Of a stretch of 64,000 nt of DNA, positions 24,345-35,990 are shown piece by piece (the first letter of the stretch is position 1; every line of letters starts with the position of its first letter). A model generated the notes under the pieces. That model did not search any database. It worked only from the letters and a program-made list of their open reading frames with translations, and was not told where the DNA came from. Location of the stretch: assembly GCF_030867095.1 (NCBI RefSeq), contig NC_081824.1, positions 396,924,329 through 396,988,328 on the forward strand, read 5' to 3'. This stretch comes from Alligator mississippiensis (lineage: Eukaryota; Chordata; Crocodylia; Alligatoridae). A program made the position numbers and the translations under genes.

Positions 24345-25186
24345 GGTAGTTATGCCTAATTAGTTACTGCACAGTAATGCATGTGTAGATGTGTTACTGC
24401 ACAGTAATGCAGGAGCTTCCTGGCTGGGTCTGCCCAGCCACTAGGGGGGCAGACAGAATGTAGACCCACGGCTCCTGCCTGGCCCTCTTTCTGTAAGCCC
24501 CTAGCTGCAGGGCATAAAAGCCTGAAGCCACTTTGGGCCTTGGAGCACATACTCCAGAGAGCCAGCAGGAACTGCTTGTGGCTGCAGCACTCCAGCAGGC
24601 TCCATATGCCCTCCTGGACAGCCCCCAGGATGTGTTTGCTGTGTCTATCTTGCTCCAAAGCTGCTGCTTGGCCACAGATGAGTGTGCAAAGGGCTGTAGT
24701 TTGTTTCACCCCTTGCTCAGCCCTGTGATCCCACCAGGGCTACAGATCCTGCTGGGAGGAAGTGCCTTGGCTTCAGCACCACCCTGCAGCCACCCACTAG
24801 TAGTGGCTGGCCATGCCACTGCCAGCTGCCAGCAGCACCGGCTCCTCCTTGGGGGGGGTGTTGGGGGCAGGGGCTGACTAGGCACTGGCTCCAAGCTCAC
24901 CAGAGGCCATGGACACTGGGTGGAGCCAGATGCTACCTGGCACAAGGAGCCCTGCTCTGAGCCATGAGTCTTACTGGCCCTGGAACCATGGTAAGTCTCA
25001 CACTGAGAGGTAAACCATCCTAGCCCCGGTCCCCATCCCCACCTCTGCCCCTGGCCCCAGCCCTGGTTCCAGCCCCAGTCCCAGCCCTGGCCCCTGCTCC
25101 TTGCCCAGCCTGCCCACCCTCCCCTGGTCCCAGGTTCCCCCCGCCCCCCACACCAAATTCAGAGAGGCAGAACACAGGTCAGACCT

Positions 25187-25558
25187 TTATTGCGCAGCCC
25201 ATGTTCCCATAGCTGGGCGGGTACAGGCCTCTTGTGTCCCAAGGAAGACATTGATTCCTGTGGTGATCTCCTCCACAGCAGCTGGGGGCATGAGCATGTA
25301 TTTCTGTGACAGACAGCCTTCCAGGCAGTGGTAGCCACTACAGTACAGGTTGGGCTTGCCCCCCACACTATTGTAGCTCAGGATCCCATGCAGCAGGGGC
25401 ATGCTCAGGGTGCAGTGGAGACCTGACAGGGGGCTGGCACTGGGATGCCTCCCTGGAGAGGTCCCCAGTGAGGAGGGCAGGGGTATGAGCAGCCCCTCAC
25501 CCCAGTGGTTTGAGAGCCCCATGCATCCTGAGCCTAGGTGCTGGGGGATAGGCATCAA
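25187..25558 (-). pseudogene. Antisense reading frame in the intron of element A
   Basis: The minus-strand frame of 123 codons ends PPAAVEEITTGINVFLGTQE and a short tail, with a TAA stop that lies inside an AATAAA signal (CAATAAAG). The homologous frame in element B (35,384-35,611) has the same ending and the same stop/polyadenylation overlap. I do not recognise the protein. Harbinger elements usually carry a transposase plus a Myb-like protein, so it could be the tail of a divergent transposase, but no DDE motif is visible. Upstream the frame becomes low-complexity and broken. Confidence 0.5.
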
Positions 25559-25899
25559 TGCAACAGCATTGTGGGCTTTCAGGGGTAGAGGGGGGGATCA
25601 GGGAAGCTGAGCCATGGCAACAGGTGTTGCCAACAGCCTATCCTGGTCTGCCCTGTGCTGGGAAGGAGGCAGGGGAAGCAAGCGGCCTCCAGCCAGCCCC
25701 TGGGGAGCAAGCAGAGGCAGGGGCTCAGGTGGCACCCACCTGGGCACAGGCCTGCCAAGCCAGCTTACCATGGTCCCTGTGTACCCACATGTAGCTGACC
25801 TCCAATCTGAAGCCAGGAAGTGTAGGGCCCCTGGAGCAGAGCACCTTCTCTCTTAAATGTTGAAAACTCACAAAAGCCTTCTGTCTCTTGCATCTTCAG

Positions 25900-26300
25900 G
25901 GCCAACATCGACATGGGGGAGAGACCACAGGGGCCCACAGGACCACTGCTGCAGGCTCACTGCCACCTGCTGCTGGAGCCATCCAGAGGTGCCAGCTATA
26001 CCAGTGGCAAAACCAGGATGGGACCAGCCTGCTCCAGCAGCTGGTGGTCTCAGTGGAGGGCTGGGTGGCAGACAAGCAGGCATGACAGGTGGAGAACCTC
26101 ACTCAAGTGGCTGCCTGGGAGGAGGAGCTCCAGGCATGCCATGCCCACTGGACCACACTGGGAACCCTGGAGCCGCGGCACAGGGAGCTTCTGAAGCAGC
26201 AACTGGCTTCCCAGGGCTGCCCAGCAGAGTCTATGCCTATGCTTCCCCACCCTTGGCCCCTTGCCCCAGCCTCTCAAGGCCCCTGGGTTCCACTTACCAC
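25900..26300 (+). pseudogene. C-terminal part of the Myb-type gene, element A
   Basis: After the acceptor at about 25,899, a frame with one stop near 26,084 reads QQLVVSVEGWVADKQA and then VENLTQVAAWEEELQACHAH and HRELLKQQLASQG, a helical, Gln/Glu-rich region of the kind found C-terminal to Myb/SANT domains of Harbinger-associated proteins. The poly(A) signal near 26,643 would end the transcript. The assignment rests on position and composition more than on conserved residues. Confidence 0.4.
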
Positions 26301-27326
26301 CCCACAGCAGGCCCCCAGCAGCACCCTGGAGAAGGTCCTGCAGTGCTTGCCAGTCACAAGCATCCACGGCCTTTGCTGCAGCCCCTGGACCCATGGAGGA
26401 ACTGTCTGTGACTGGGGTGCTGGCCACCTGCCACCAGGCTCTCCACCCTGGGTGCCCCTTACCCTCAGCCCCTTGCAGCACAGGATCAGACACAGAAAAT
26501 ATGTGTGAAATTCAGAGAATGGAGTTTTTATTGTTGGTGGTGGGGAGGGTGGTGGAGTGACACTGTGTGTAAGGGTGTGAAGGAGAGAAGGTGCTGTGTT
26601 TTGTTGACTGCAGAGGGAGGAGGGTAGGAGGGGTTGTTGTATTAATAAAATTTGTACAGTTTCTCCTATGTGTGTGTCTTGGAGTGGTGCTGGTGGTGGG
26701 AAGGGGGTTGCGAGGGGGCTGAGCAGTGGGGCAGGTGGGCTGGAGCAGGGAGTGCAGGAGGAGGAGGTCAGCAATGAGCCTCCCATAGCTGGCACCCTGG
26801 GCCTGGCTGGCTGGTGCGTAGCTGTCCTGGGGCCTGGGCAGGGCACCCTGGTGGGGCCAGCAGGGCCAGCACCATGGCCAGTAGCAGTGCAGTGTGCTGG
26901 TCATTGCTGGCAGGGATTTGGCTGGAGCAGTGCAGCACTAGGAGCCACTGGCAGGGGTGTTTTGGGGAGGCAGGGTGGGCAGAGAGGAAGCTGTTATGTG
27001 CTGCACCTCTTCTAGGCATGCAGCTCCTGTGCAAGGGAGGGGCTGGGCAAAGATCAGAGGTTGGGTATGTCCATTTAAGATGGCCGTCAAGTGCTGGCAG
27101 CTTCTTCTAGCCTCAGCATACCTGACAAGTGGTGGCAGCCATGTGACTGGAGGTAGGAGCTCCACTCCAGTGGTCACAGGGGCACATGGAAGGCTGCTCT
27201 GATGTGGCATTAAATTTAGTTACAGGTTGCCTGCACTTGTAGATGCCGGCCCTATTCCCACTTACTGAGCAGTAAATTACTGAGTAGTAAATTTAATGTG
27301 TAGTAAATGCTTGTGTAGATTCTCCC

Positions 27327-27995
27327 AGTGTAAATTGTTTTGTGAATGTGTGCACATAAAGGATTCATTGAATATTTATGTATATAAAGCAAACTGATCA
27401 AAATCAAAGTCCTTTTGAAAATAATACCTGAGAAGAAAAATGCCTTAGAAAAATTCTTGTAAACTTACTGTAAAGTACAATACATTAAATCCTTTCTCCA
27501 TCAAAACTATTCTTCTGTCTAATTAGAAATGGCATTCTTAAGAGACTGAAGTGTATGATGACAAATAGCAACAGACACCTGAAGACAGCACAGCTGTAAT
27601 GTCATTGGTGCAATTTTAAGTGAAAATGACATTGATGGCATATGTGAGGTGGGTGTTGGGTGGTTGTGTAAGCATACCTTGAAGGTACCTCTTCATATGG
27701 AAAAGACCCTTGTGTGGAGCCATGATGTGTGGTTGTGTGTACCTACAAAAAATAGTGTGCAAAGACACCTTTCTTCTTGACCCTGAGACCAAGAAGAAGA
27801 GGAGAAAGAGGAGGAATGAAAAAGAAAGGTATACCGGAGCCTGATATTGTATGTTCCTTTGCTGTATCAAAATCTGTGCACAGAAGCACCTTTGGGCAGA
27901 GAAGCCACATATTCCAAAAAATGTAATTCCAGCTAACAGGGTATGCCAATACCACCAATGACCATCTCAAGGTGTCTGTTGCTCTGTGTTATGAG
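27327..27995. other. Unique DNA, no feature seen
   Basis: Nothing beyond random short frames. The 8-bp flank of the next element occupies its last bases. Confidence 0.4.
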
Positions 27996-28267
27996 CAGGT
28001 ATCCTGTTTTTTTCTGATAAAAAATTCCCAATTTCAGATTAAAAAAGCAATCCAAAATCCACATTTTGCCGTGATTAAAATGAAACATCATTAATATATA
28101 TATTGTCATAGTGTTTCATTTTAATCATGGAAATATATATATATCATGGAAATATATATATATTAGTGGTGTTTCATTTTAATCATGGGTAAATGTGGAT
28201 TTTGGATACCTTCTTTAATCTGAAAATTAGGGATTTTTTTTTTAATCAGAGAGAACTAGGAACCCTG
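27996..28267. mobile_element. Foldback hAT-type MITE, copy 3
   Basis: A 272-bp hairpin element with ends CAGGTATCCTGTTTTTTTCT and, inverted, CAGGGTTCCTAGTTCTCTCT. The flanking octamers GTTATGAG (27,988-27,995) and GGTATGAG (28,268-28,275) agree at 7 of 8 positions. The centre has expanded by a local duplication of TCATGGAAATATATATATAT, making a TA microsatellite in the loop. Confidence 0.85.
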
Positions 28268-28275
28268 GGTATGAG

Positions 28276-29399
28276 TAAAATACTAGTTTCACTGACATCA
28301 GTTTAAAGGTCCTTTTAAATTAAAAAAAAAAAAAAAAAAGTTTATGCATTCTTCCTTTCTTTTGTGAATGATATAACCAGAAATTAGATAATGGGTTGTA
28401 CTGGATGGCAGCATCCAGAGTTGTATGTATTGTTTGACCACTAAAAACGGACTCTTTTTAAGTTAGTTTTTGTCCCATGTGGAGTCATATGTGCTTGCCC
28501 CATTCAGGTGACTCTAAAATCACAGAATATCCATGTCAATAAGTAGCAAACATTTTCTGTATGTCTCAAAGGTCTCTTTACTGATTGTTGTCATATAACG
28601 GTGTAAAATCAAACATAAAGCAGACCTGAAATCCTTTACAAATATCAATAACAAAGCAGAATTCATATCTTGATACAATTAATAGTGATGTGAAATGAAT
28701 AAAAAGGCTGTGCAGTGGTTGAATCAATACTAAACTTGTATTCCTAATTGTAATCCTTTCAGGATTTATGAGATTTCTTTTACCTCCCAACTTCTTTCAT
28801 AATATTAGTCAATTTTGAAACTCTCTAGAATACCAGTAATTGTATAACGTGGATACAGAACATAATTGGCACTAGCCAGTTCTGTTATTCTGCTACTATC
28901 CTGAGAACAAAATTCCCCCACATAAAAAAGATAGTACATATTTAAACTTCTCAGTTGATCTGAATTATTAGCTGAGGGACTTTTACCATTGATTTAATAG
29001 AGATTTAAATACAGGTCTAAATGACTTGTGTGAGCACCACTTGTATATCGATAGAATATGATTGCATAGTCTACTGTGTTCTAAGTGTTCTAAGGTTAAT
29101 TGGCAAGCCAGGTCAATCTGCTGTTATCCTAAAAGGTAGGTGAAGGAGTGGAAAATAGAAAGATTAGTGCAGCTAATTGTTACTTTAATAAAAAATAATT
29201 TATTTCAAATGCAGTTTCATTTTATATACCTACATTTTTTTTGTGAATGTTGGGATGTATGAATCATATTCTACTTTTTCCAAGAAAGCATATGGGGGGG
29301 GGGGGGGGGGGTTGTATGTAGAAGTTGCTTTATACTAGACAAATACAAGAAAATGGTTGACTATATAAATTAGACAGAATACACTTATTAATAGAGAAT
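28276..29399. other. Unique AT-rich DNA with homopolymer runs
   Basis: A run of 18 A lies near 28,321 and a run of 18 G at 29,294-29,311. No gene or repeat family is supported. Confidence 0.4.
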
Positions 29400-30110
29400 A
29401 AGGAACTGGAGGGGTCTGCCTGGGTCATGGAAAGCTCAGGTCCCTTCTAATAGAGAAATTCTTCTTTATGCATCATATATTCTCTTTAATACATTTATCA
29501 AGTTTCAGCTTAATGATCATTGTCCCCATTTTGGCTGGAAGGCTAAACCACACAGTTCTAGTGATTAAGAACCTTCTTCTAATTCTCACCTTAAATTTAT
29601 TCATGACCATATTTGTCCTTGTTCCAATATTGACCTTCAGCTTAAATAGTTCTTCTTTTTCCTTGGTGTTCACTGCAATCATATAACTTTGTCTGTTTTT
29701 ACTTCATTAAAGCAATAATACAAATTAGGTATCTTCTTACAACAGGCTTTCTAGTCTCAGGCTCAACCTAGCAACCCTTTTTACCTGTTCCACTTTGAGT
29801 AAATTTGACTTGAATATGGATGACTACAATTGTACAAAAGATTCTGCATGAGGTCTCATAAGCGTTACTGAAAATAATTGTCCTAGTATCACATTTGCAT
29901 TTTTCTTGGATGCCTACAAGGGCACCAAGGTCCTCTTCCTCCATAGCCATTCCCATTTGATGAGGTTTTTTTCTCCTTTGTTCCAAAACATGTGACCTAT
30001 GCAACTGATTTTCATTCCATGTCTATTGCTTCAGTCCCCAACACCATACAGTCCCTTCTGTATGAAATCTTGATTATCCATGTAGTTAAAGTGCCTCCAA
30101 GTTTTGTTTC
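29400..30110 (-). mobile_element. Old CR1 fragment
   Basis: The minus strand matches the CR1 C-terminal/3-prime region by eye: TTAGTTCTTCTTTTTCCTTG (complement), TTCATGACCATATTTGTCCT and AACAGGCTTTCTAGTCTCAG are typical of old amniote CR1 copies. No long frame survives. It is clearly older than the copies at 10.8 and 60.1 kb. Confidence 0.55.
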
Positions 30111-31756
30111 ATAAGCAGATTTTTTTTCAGCACATTCCTACAGTTTATAAGATCACTAATGAAAATATTAATGATTAGTAAACCCACCATTTGTTTTCTA
30201 ATGGGCTAGATCTCCTAGAGACCAAATTAAAATGTTGAGATTGTGTGAAGAGAAAAGACTGGGAAGTTGGCTATGTCCCTCACAAGGCATCCATCCATTC
30301 CTTAGCATACATTTAGCGGGGGGATGTAGTAGAGCTAAAGAATATATTCATTTTACACCCAACTGTAATGGTGTTACCAAAAAAAATCTGCGCTCTCACT
30401 AGGTTTAACCCAGATAATTTCTGTACATCAAGGCAGAAATCCTTTTTTTCAGTTTTAACCCTTTCTGCTAGTTATACCAAATAAGTACTCGGACACCAAT
30501 GACTGTCATCTCCCTCTTCTGTACCTGATTCCTTCAACGGATGTTCACATGACCCTTAATGACAATTAATGCTACTTTAAAGCAATATTAGCTTCCCCCC
30601 AATTACAGTAGAGTTCTTGCATCAAGTAACTGTTAGAATATCCCAGTGCTTTCTGTACAACTACAATTATATCGGTTGTCTTGTGCCTTTGCTTTCACTG
30701 CCTTGTCATCCTACCATGGATATTTCTATGATTTTCTTGCCCTCTGTACCATAGGGGTCACAGGACATACTGTATTATGACATGGTTGCTTATGTACCAT
30801 TCCCTTTGAAAGAGATGGAAGACACAGTAACCTTTCTTAAAAGTTTGAGGAAAGGCTAGATTAAACTGTCGGTTTCTTCCAATTCCCTGTCATCTTATGG
30901 ATCTTCCTTCTGCTTAGATATTTATGTTGTCTGTGTGGAATTCTGTCTTAGCAACCTCAGAAATATATAGCAATATGTTAGTCTCTACAATATTAACTTG
31001 GCAATTTCATTTTTTCGATAAAGAAGGGAACAGTACAAAACTGAAATGGAATATCCACATAGGAAGAGATTTTCAAAGGTGAGAAGGGTAGTAATGTTTC
31101 CAGCTTTTATTGAAAGTGCATCGGAGCCAGAACTGCTTATGATTTTGAAAATCTCCTCCTTCCATTTATGTTGTCCATCTGGACTAATGCCCCCAGAGTC
31201 ATTCACTTCTTTATTACTGGTCCTAATACCAAAACAAAACAAAACAAAACAAAAAAGCAAGGGAAATCATACAAAGCCAGACATGAGGATATGATTCTTT
31301 GGTGTCTTGTACACCAACTTTTGTCACTTAAATCATAATCCCTGCCAGTGTAAAAGCCTAGCAATACTGTTTTACATCTAGTCTGCATAGACCTTGCATA
31401 GATGTAAATGACTGCACAATGTGTTTGGAAGTGAAAAATCAGGAACCTTAGCTTTTAATATTAAAGTGATATTTGTAAAAAAGAGTATTGCAATCCATGA
31501 TACTGTACAACTCTCTATATATAGAGTTTTGCCTGAGACTTCAATCAAAAAGATGTGTGTCAAATAAGTTTCTGCTACTAATTCTAGAGACTCACAAAAT
31601 AAATTGCATATGAATGGTTTCTTTGTGTGTGTTGTATCCAATAACAATATCTATGGTGGGGAAAAAAATAAGAAAGATATGTAGCTTATTACTGTTGCTG
31701 ATAAAAGTTTGTTAGTGCCTAATATACATATTATTCAGGAACAGTTCAACCATACC
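30111..31756. other. Mostly unique DNA; CAAAA microsatellite
   Basis: A (CAAAA)n run lies at about 31,230-31,256. The first few hundred bases may continue the old CR1, but I cannot show it. No gene is seen. Confidence 0.4.
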
Positions 31757-31950
31757 ATTGGCAATGTGTAGGGGGTGCATGCGGGATCGGCTATGCACCC
31801 CCTGGAAGCACCAGCCACGAAACTGGAAGTGCATTCAGTGATTGGCCACTGAGGGACCCCCCCCGGTCACCATTTGGTCACTGGGGGACCCCCCCATCGG
31901 CGATCTGGTGCCCCCCCAGACTCAGGAGGCACCAGTCACCCATGAACCAT
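31757..31950. repeat. GC-rich dispersed repeat, copy 2 (GGGGGTGCA family)
   Basis: It opens TTGGCAATGTGTAGGGGGTG and soon forms a hairpin AGGGGGTGCATGC / CTATGCACCCCCT. It repeats a block like TGGCCACTGAGGGACCCCCC, then ends ACTCAGGAGGCACCAGTCA. Compare 9890-10,133 and 38,326-38,700. Confidence 0.6.
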
Positions 31951-32064
31951 ATGAACCTTGTTATATTCCCAGGGCTAATATAATAGGGTGACCTATTGAG
32001 AAATACAGTCTTCAAGCTAATGCTTCTTAGGGGCAATTTTAACTTACACACTAAGGACAGAATC

Positions 32065-32145
32065 TTATTAGAACCGTAGAAAATTAAGGTTGGAGGACAT
32101 TTCAGGAGAGATTTAGTTCAATGCTCTGCTGAGCTCAGCTCAGTG
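32065..32145 (-). mobile_element. Short CR1 3-prime tip
   Basis: AAGGTTGGAGGACATTTCAG and TTTAGTTCAATGCTCTGCTG match the complement of the CR1 3-prime end. Very short and old. Confidence 0.45.
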
Positions 32146-33067
32146 GTCAGCCACCTCTGACTGGGTGTGGGATGTAGCCAACCATACCAAGCCTCAGCGG
32201 CCTCACCGGAAACCCTCCCCTGCATCCCTCCCTGAGGTTTCCGGAAGAGTCTCAGGGCAAGTGCCCTACTTTGTTAATTGTACCTGCCCTGGGATCCCAG
32301 CCTGCCAGCACTTAGCCATGGCACCCCGTTGACTATGCTAAAGACTTCAAACCCAAGAACTGTGGTACAATCTGCTCATTGCCCTGCATGACTCTTGTTG
32401 GAGCCTCAAGAATATTGTGTGTGGCCATCTGGACATGACCTGGTACCATGGGATGAAGCTTCCTGCCCATGAGCCAGCAGCCAGCCATCCTCTGCAGGGC
32501 CATCTATCACAACCTATGCCCACCAAGCATCCTGGACTGGGCCACCACCTTACAAGTGGCCAATAAGGATGAGGCAATCCAGGTTGTCATGGATGCTGGA
32601 CAGGGTTGTAGGGTATTGTAGGGTATTTGGGGCTACCATATGTCCAGTATCAAAAAGAGGACACCTTTGGGGGTGAGGAAGGAGCAGAGCTGACCCTAGG
32701 GGAATGTGGGGCCAAGGGCAAATCAGCCTGTTCAGGACCTCCTTAATAATGTGTGGGGCCACTGGAGGGGGTCTCTGTGCTTCTTCCATGGTGTGGGGCA
32801 GAGCTGCCAGCTCCAGGCAGGCCCCATGGGAGGGACCATGGCTGCTCTACCAGGCTTTGCAGGGCCCCCCAAAGTGTGGGGCCCAGGGAAGTTGCCCTAA
32901 TTTTCTGTACCCTAGGGACAGCTTTGGGGAGTGGGGAGGAGTGGGCGGAGAGAAGGGAGGGGTATAGGATTCTGGGGGGGCAGTGATATGTTCGTTCCAT
33001 GCCTCTGCCCCTCATTCCTAAGCCCCTGCCCCTGTCCCACCACTGCCCCTCACTCCTCATCTGCAGC
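32146..33067. other. GC-richer block of unknown origin
   Basis: This is more GC-rich than its left flank. A plus-strand stretch near 32,480-32,600 reads AIYHNLCPPSILDWATTLQV, with a faint likeness to retrotransposon gag-type helices, too weak to name. TACCATATGTCCAGTATC near 32,634 resembles a hAT-type end. Confidence 0.3.
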
Positions 33068-33448
33068 CCCCTTCCCCCCCAGCCCTGATGGTGCCCCTCA
33101 ATGCTGATACACAGCCCTCTGCCCCCCAGCCCTACTGGTGCCCCTCACTCCTGACCTGCAGCCCCCTGCTCCCCTCAACCCTGCCAGTGCCCCTCACTCC
33201 CAACCTGCAGCCTTCTGCCCCCCCAGCCCTGCCTGTGTCCCTCACTCCTGACCCACAGTTCCCTGCCCCCCAACCCTCCTGGTGCCCCTTGCTCCTGACC
33301 TGCAGCCCCCTGCTCCCCCAGCCCTGCCAGTGCACCATACTCCTGCCCACCCCAGCCCTCCTGGTTCCCTTCACTCCTGACCTGCAGACTCCTGCCCTCC
33401 CCAGCCCTGTAAGTTCCCCTCACACCTGACCCACAGCCCCTGCCCCTC
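33068..33448. repeat. Minisatellite with units of about 48-50 bp
   Basis: Around eight imperfect units follow the pattern CCCTGCCAGTGCCCCTCACT, CCTGACCTGCAGCCCCCTGC and a C-rich join. It is strongly strand-asymmetric, C-rich on the plus strand. The antisense frames across it are products of the repeat, not genes. Confidence 0.8.
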
Positions 33449-33784
33449 CAGCCATGCTGCCTATGCAGCTCCCATGCATGCAGTGCAGACTCTGTGTCTC
33501 TTACCTGGAAGTTTGTCAGGGCACACATGCAGATCACATGACCCTTGACAGCCAATCACCTTGCCCACTGCTCCCAGCCCCAAAGAGTCCCAAACTGCTA
33601 GTTGCCAGGAAGGCAGAGGAAGAGCAAAAACTCAGACATTGAATCCAATCTTAAAAACCTGTCTAGACAAGAGGGCAGGGGGCTAAAAAAGAAGACATGT
33701 CTGGGAAAACCCAGATGTATGATAACTCTCATGGTATTGTATTCTTGGTATGGCATTTTGTTGTATTTATTGTCGGGTATCATA
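33449..33784. other. Spacer, no feature seen
   Basis: No supported feature between the minisatellite and the next element. Confidence 0.4.
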
Positions 33785-34544
33785 GGATGTGTCTACATGA
33801 GACATGTTAATGAGCATTAGCCTAATTTAATGCACATTAAGGGCATACAACTACATGTGTGCATCTTTAATGCACATTAAAAATGGCAAATTTAGGCATA
33901 ATTAAAGTGCATTAACACGTGTAAACATGACCTGCACTAACTTTAGTACCAGGTCTGTCCAGCTACTAAGGGGCCAGTCTCAGCCCAGCCCCAGAGCCCT
34001 TGGCTGGCTGCCTCTCCTCCGCTAGGGCTGGGCTGCTTTCTGGCAGCCCCTAGCTGCAGGTTATAAAAGCCAGAAGCCATTTTGTACTTGGGAGCACACA
34101 CACCAGGAGCCTAGACAAAACTGCTCATCTGCGCAGTAGTGTAGCAGGCCCCATGTGCCCCCCTGGACAGGTCACAAGCTGTCTCTGCCTGGCCTGCCCC
34201 CTTCCAGATCTACTGCTTGGCTGCAGGTGAGTGTTGCAAAGGGATGCAGTTTGCCACACCCCTTGCCCAGCCCTGAGATCCCACCCCCCAGCAGGGGGCC
34301 AGCACCTGCTCCCCACTGTGGCTCATCCCCAGCTGTCTTCTGTGCTTGCAGGTCCTGTGGTAAAGTGCCTCTGCCATCCAGCTCCCAGTCCCAGTCCACT
34401 GGGCATTGCTGGCAGCCATCCAGGGCTGGCTATACAGGGACAGCCACACAGGGGACCAGAGAGTCAGCACAGTATGACCATGTCAACATCATCCCTGCTT
34501 CCTCCACCCCACCATTAAGCCCTGTGCCAACTGCCAGGGCCCCC

Positions 34545-34823
34545 AACTGGACCTGGGAGAAGGTGCATGACCTCATGGAGCTTTGGGGTGATGCTGATGT
34601 GCAGAGGCAGTTTGCATGGGGCGGGCACTTGAATACCCACATTTATGAGGCCCTGTCAGGTGGGATATGTGAGCGAGGGCACTTTCAGTTGGTGTGGCAG
34701 TGCAGTGTAGAGATCAAGGTCTTGCAGGCACAGTGGATGGCCATGACCAACTTCAATTGTTGGTCCAGTCATGCCCAAAAGTCCATGACCATTATGCAGA
34801 ATCTGACCCACATTTTGCTGCCC
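34545..34823 (+). pseudogene. Myb/SANT-like DNA-binding domain relic
   Basis: 93 residues starting NWTWEKVHDLMELWGDADVQ, with HIYEALSGGICERGHFQLVW and EIKVLQAQWMA, follow the Myb/SANT-like (MADF-type) three-helix pattern with aromatic residues spaced for a hydrophobic core. Such domains belong to the accessory protein of Harbinger transposons, which binds the element ends and helps bring the transposase to the nucleus. The domain ends at a TGA at about 34,824. The open frame extends upstream across the apparent intron, so its 5-prime 130 codons are probably not all coding. Confidence 0.65.
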
Positions 34824-35383
34824 TGAGAAACAGGCAACCCCCCTGTAAGTGCCATCAGCAGGTATGGCCTGGCCAAGCCCCTGCCCCACACTTGTGCTTC
34901 CAGTGATACTTCACTGGAGGAGGGGACCTCTGGGGTCTCACCCCATCCTCCTCTCTGGCTTCTGCATCCATCAGCAGCTTGAGCATCCATGCCTAATGGC
35001 TGTCTCATCCTTAGTTCAACCCCAGACTTTGGAACAAGGAGAGGCCTGCTACACCACTGCCAGCCACCAGCAATGCCAGCTCCACCCTGGGGGAAGGGCC
35101 CTAGTGGGATGCAGCCAGATGCCATCGCCCCTGGTTAAGCACAGCAGGCATGCAGCCAGATGCCATCACTGATGGGGAGGCCCATGCCAAACCACCAGCC
35201 TTGAAAGCTCCAAACACATGGTAAGTCCTGCACTGGGGGAAGTCCCTCCTAGTCCCTGCCCCTGCTCCTGCCGCTGCCCCTGCCCCTACCACCTGTCCCC
35301 TCTCCCTGCCTCATCCACCTCCAGTCCCCTGGTCCTGGGTTCCCCTGCACAGCATGCAGACAGGTGGGACACAGTTCAGAACT

Positions 35384-35611
35384 TTATTGCCCAGCCTGTA
35401 TCCCTGCAACTGGGTGGGCACAGGCCTCTCTCACACCAAGGAAGTCACTGATGCCAGTGACAATGTCCTTCTTGACAGCAGGGGGCAGGGATGTGTAGCA
35501 CTGCAACAGGTAGCCTTTCAGAGAGTGGTGGAGGTTGCAGGGAACCAGGAGCACAGGTGTGTTCAGGGCACCAGGAGACACATCATCAGCAGGGCATAGT
35601 GGCTTGGGCAA
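35384..35611 (-). pseudogene. Antisense reading frame in the intron of element B
   Basis: The frame ends LPPAVKKDIVTGISDFLGVR with a short tail and a TAA inside CAATAAAG, exactly as in element A at 25,187. A further open minus-strand stretch upstream (to about 35,862) is offset by a frameshift. It starts downstream of the donor at 35,221, so it would lie in an intron of the Myb-type gene on the opposite strand. Function unknown. Confidence 0.5.
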
Positions 35612-35990
35612 ACCTCAGCCTGCACAGACAGCTCATCGTGGACTGCCCAGGACATGCACAGCAGGGGCATGCTCAGGGAGCAGCAGTGGTGTGGGGTGGG
35701 ACCAGCCCTGAGGCACCTGCCCAGAGAGGCCCCCTGTAGGAATGGTGGGAGTGCAGCCAGCCCCTTAACTTGTCCAGGAGTCCAACACACCCTGAGCCCA
35801 GGTGCCATGGGACAGGCATCAATGCACCAGAGTAGTTGGCTGGCAGCGGGGCGGGGAAGCAAGGTCTAGAGCCATGGCCTTCCCTGGGAAGGGGGTGAGA
35901 ATATATGCCCTGCTCCTGCTGCAGGATGTGTTACCTGTGGCTTCAGTATGTGGAGCTGACACCTATGGATGAATTCATAATTGCCTCCAA

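Larger units (their letters stand above)
24345..27326 (+). mobile_element. Large Harbinger-like element A (Myb domain deleted)
   Basis: The left part holds family sequence (TGCATGTGTAGATGTG, TTACTGCACAGT) and the right end reads CTTGTGTAGATTCTCCC. Inside are a TATA-type box (CATAAAAG at about 24,513), a donor ATGGTAAGT at about 24,991, a long intron, an acceptor CTTGCATCTTCAGGG at about 25,899, a coding-like block and AATAAA near 26,643. Between donor and acceptor lies an antisense frame. It parallels 33,785-35,990 from the promoter to the antisense frame, but lacks the Myb/SANT exon through internal deletion. It keeps the right half that the other copy lacks. Confidence 0.65.
33785..35990 (+). 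mobile_element. Large Harbinger-like element B (with Myb/SANT exon)
   Basis: It starts GGATGTGTCTACATGAGACA, followed by repeated TTAATGCACATTA sequences. In order come TATAAAAG (34,062-34,069), a first exon with donor CAGGTGAGT at about 34,227, an acceptor TGTGCTTGCAG at about 34,351, the Myb/SANT exon, a donor ATGGTAAGT at 35,221 and the antisense frame. The right half and right terminus are missing, so the copy is truncated. It complements element A, which keeps the right half but lost the Myb exon. Confidence 0.65.

Noticed and set aside
32395-32600. A retrotransposon gag remnant
   Set aside because: The likeness is limited to a few helix-like residues with stops around it; not enough to support a call.
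34155-34544. The 5-prime 130 codons before the Myb/SANT domain as coding sequence
   Set aside because: They cross a donor (about 34,227) and an acceptor (about 34,351) and have proline/serine-rich low-complexity composition; part is probably intron.
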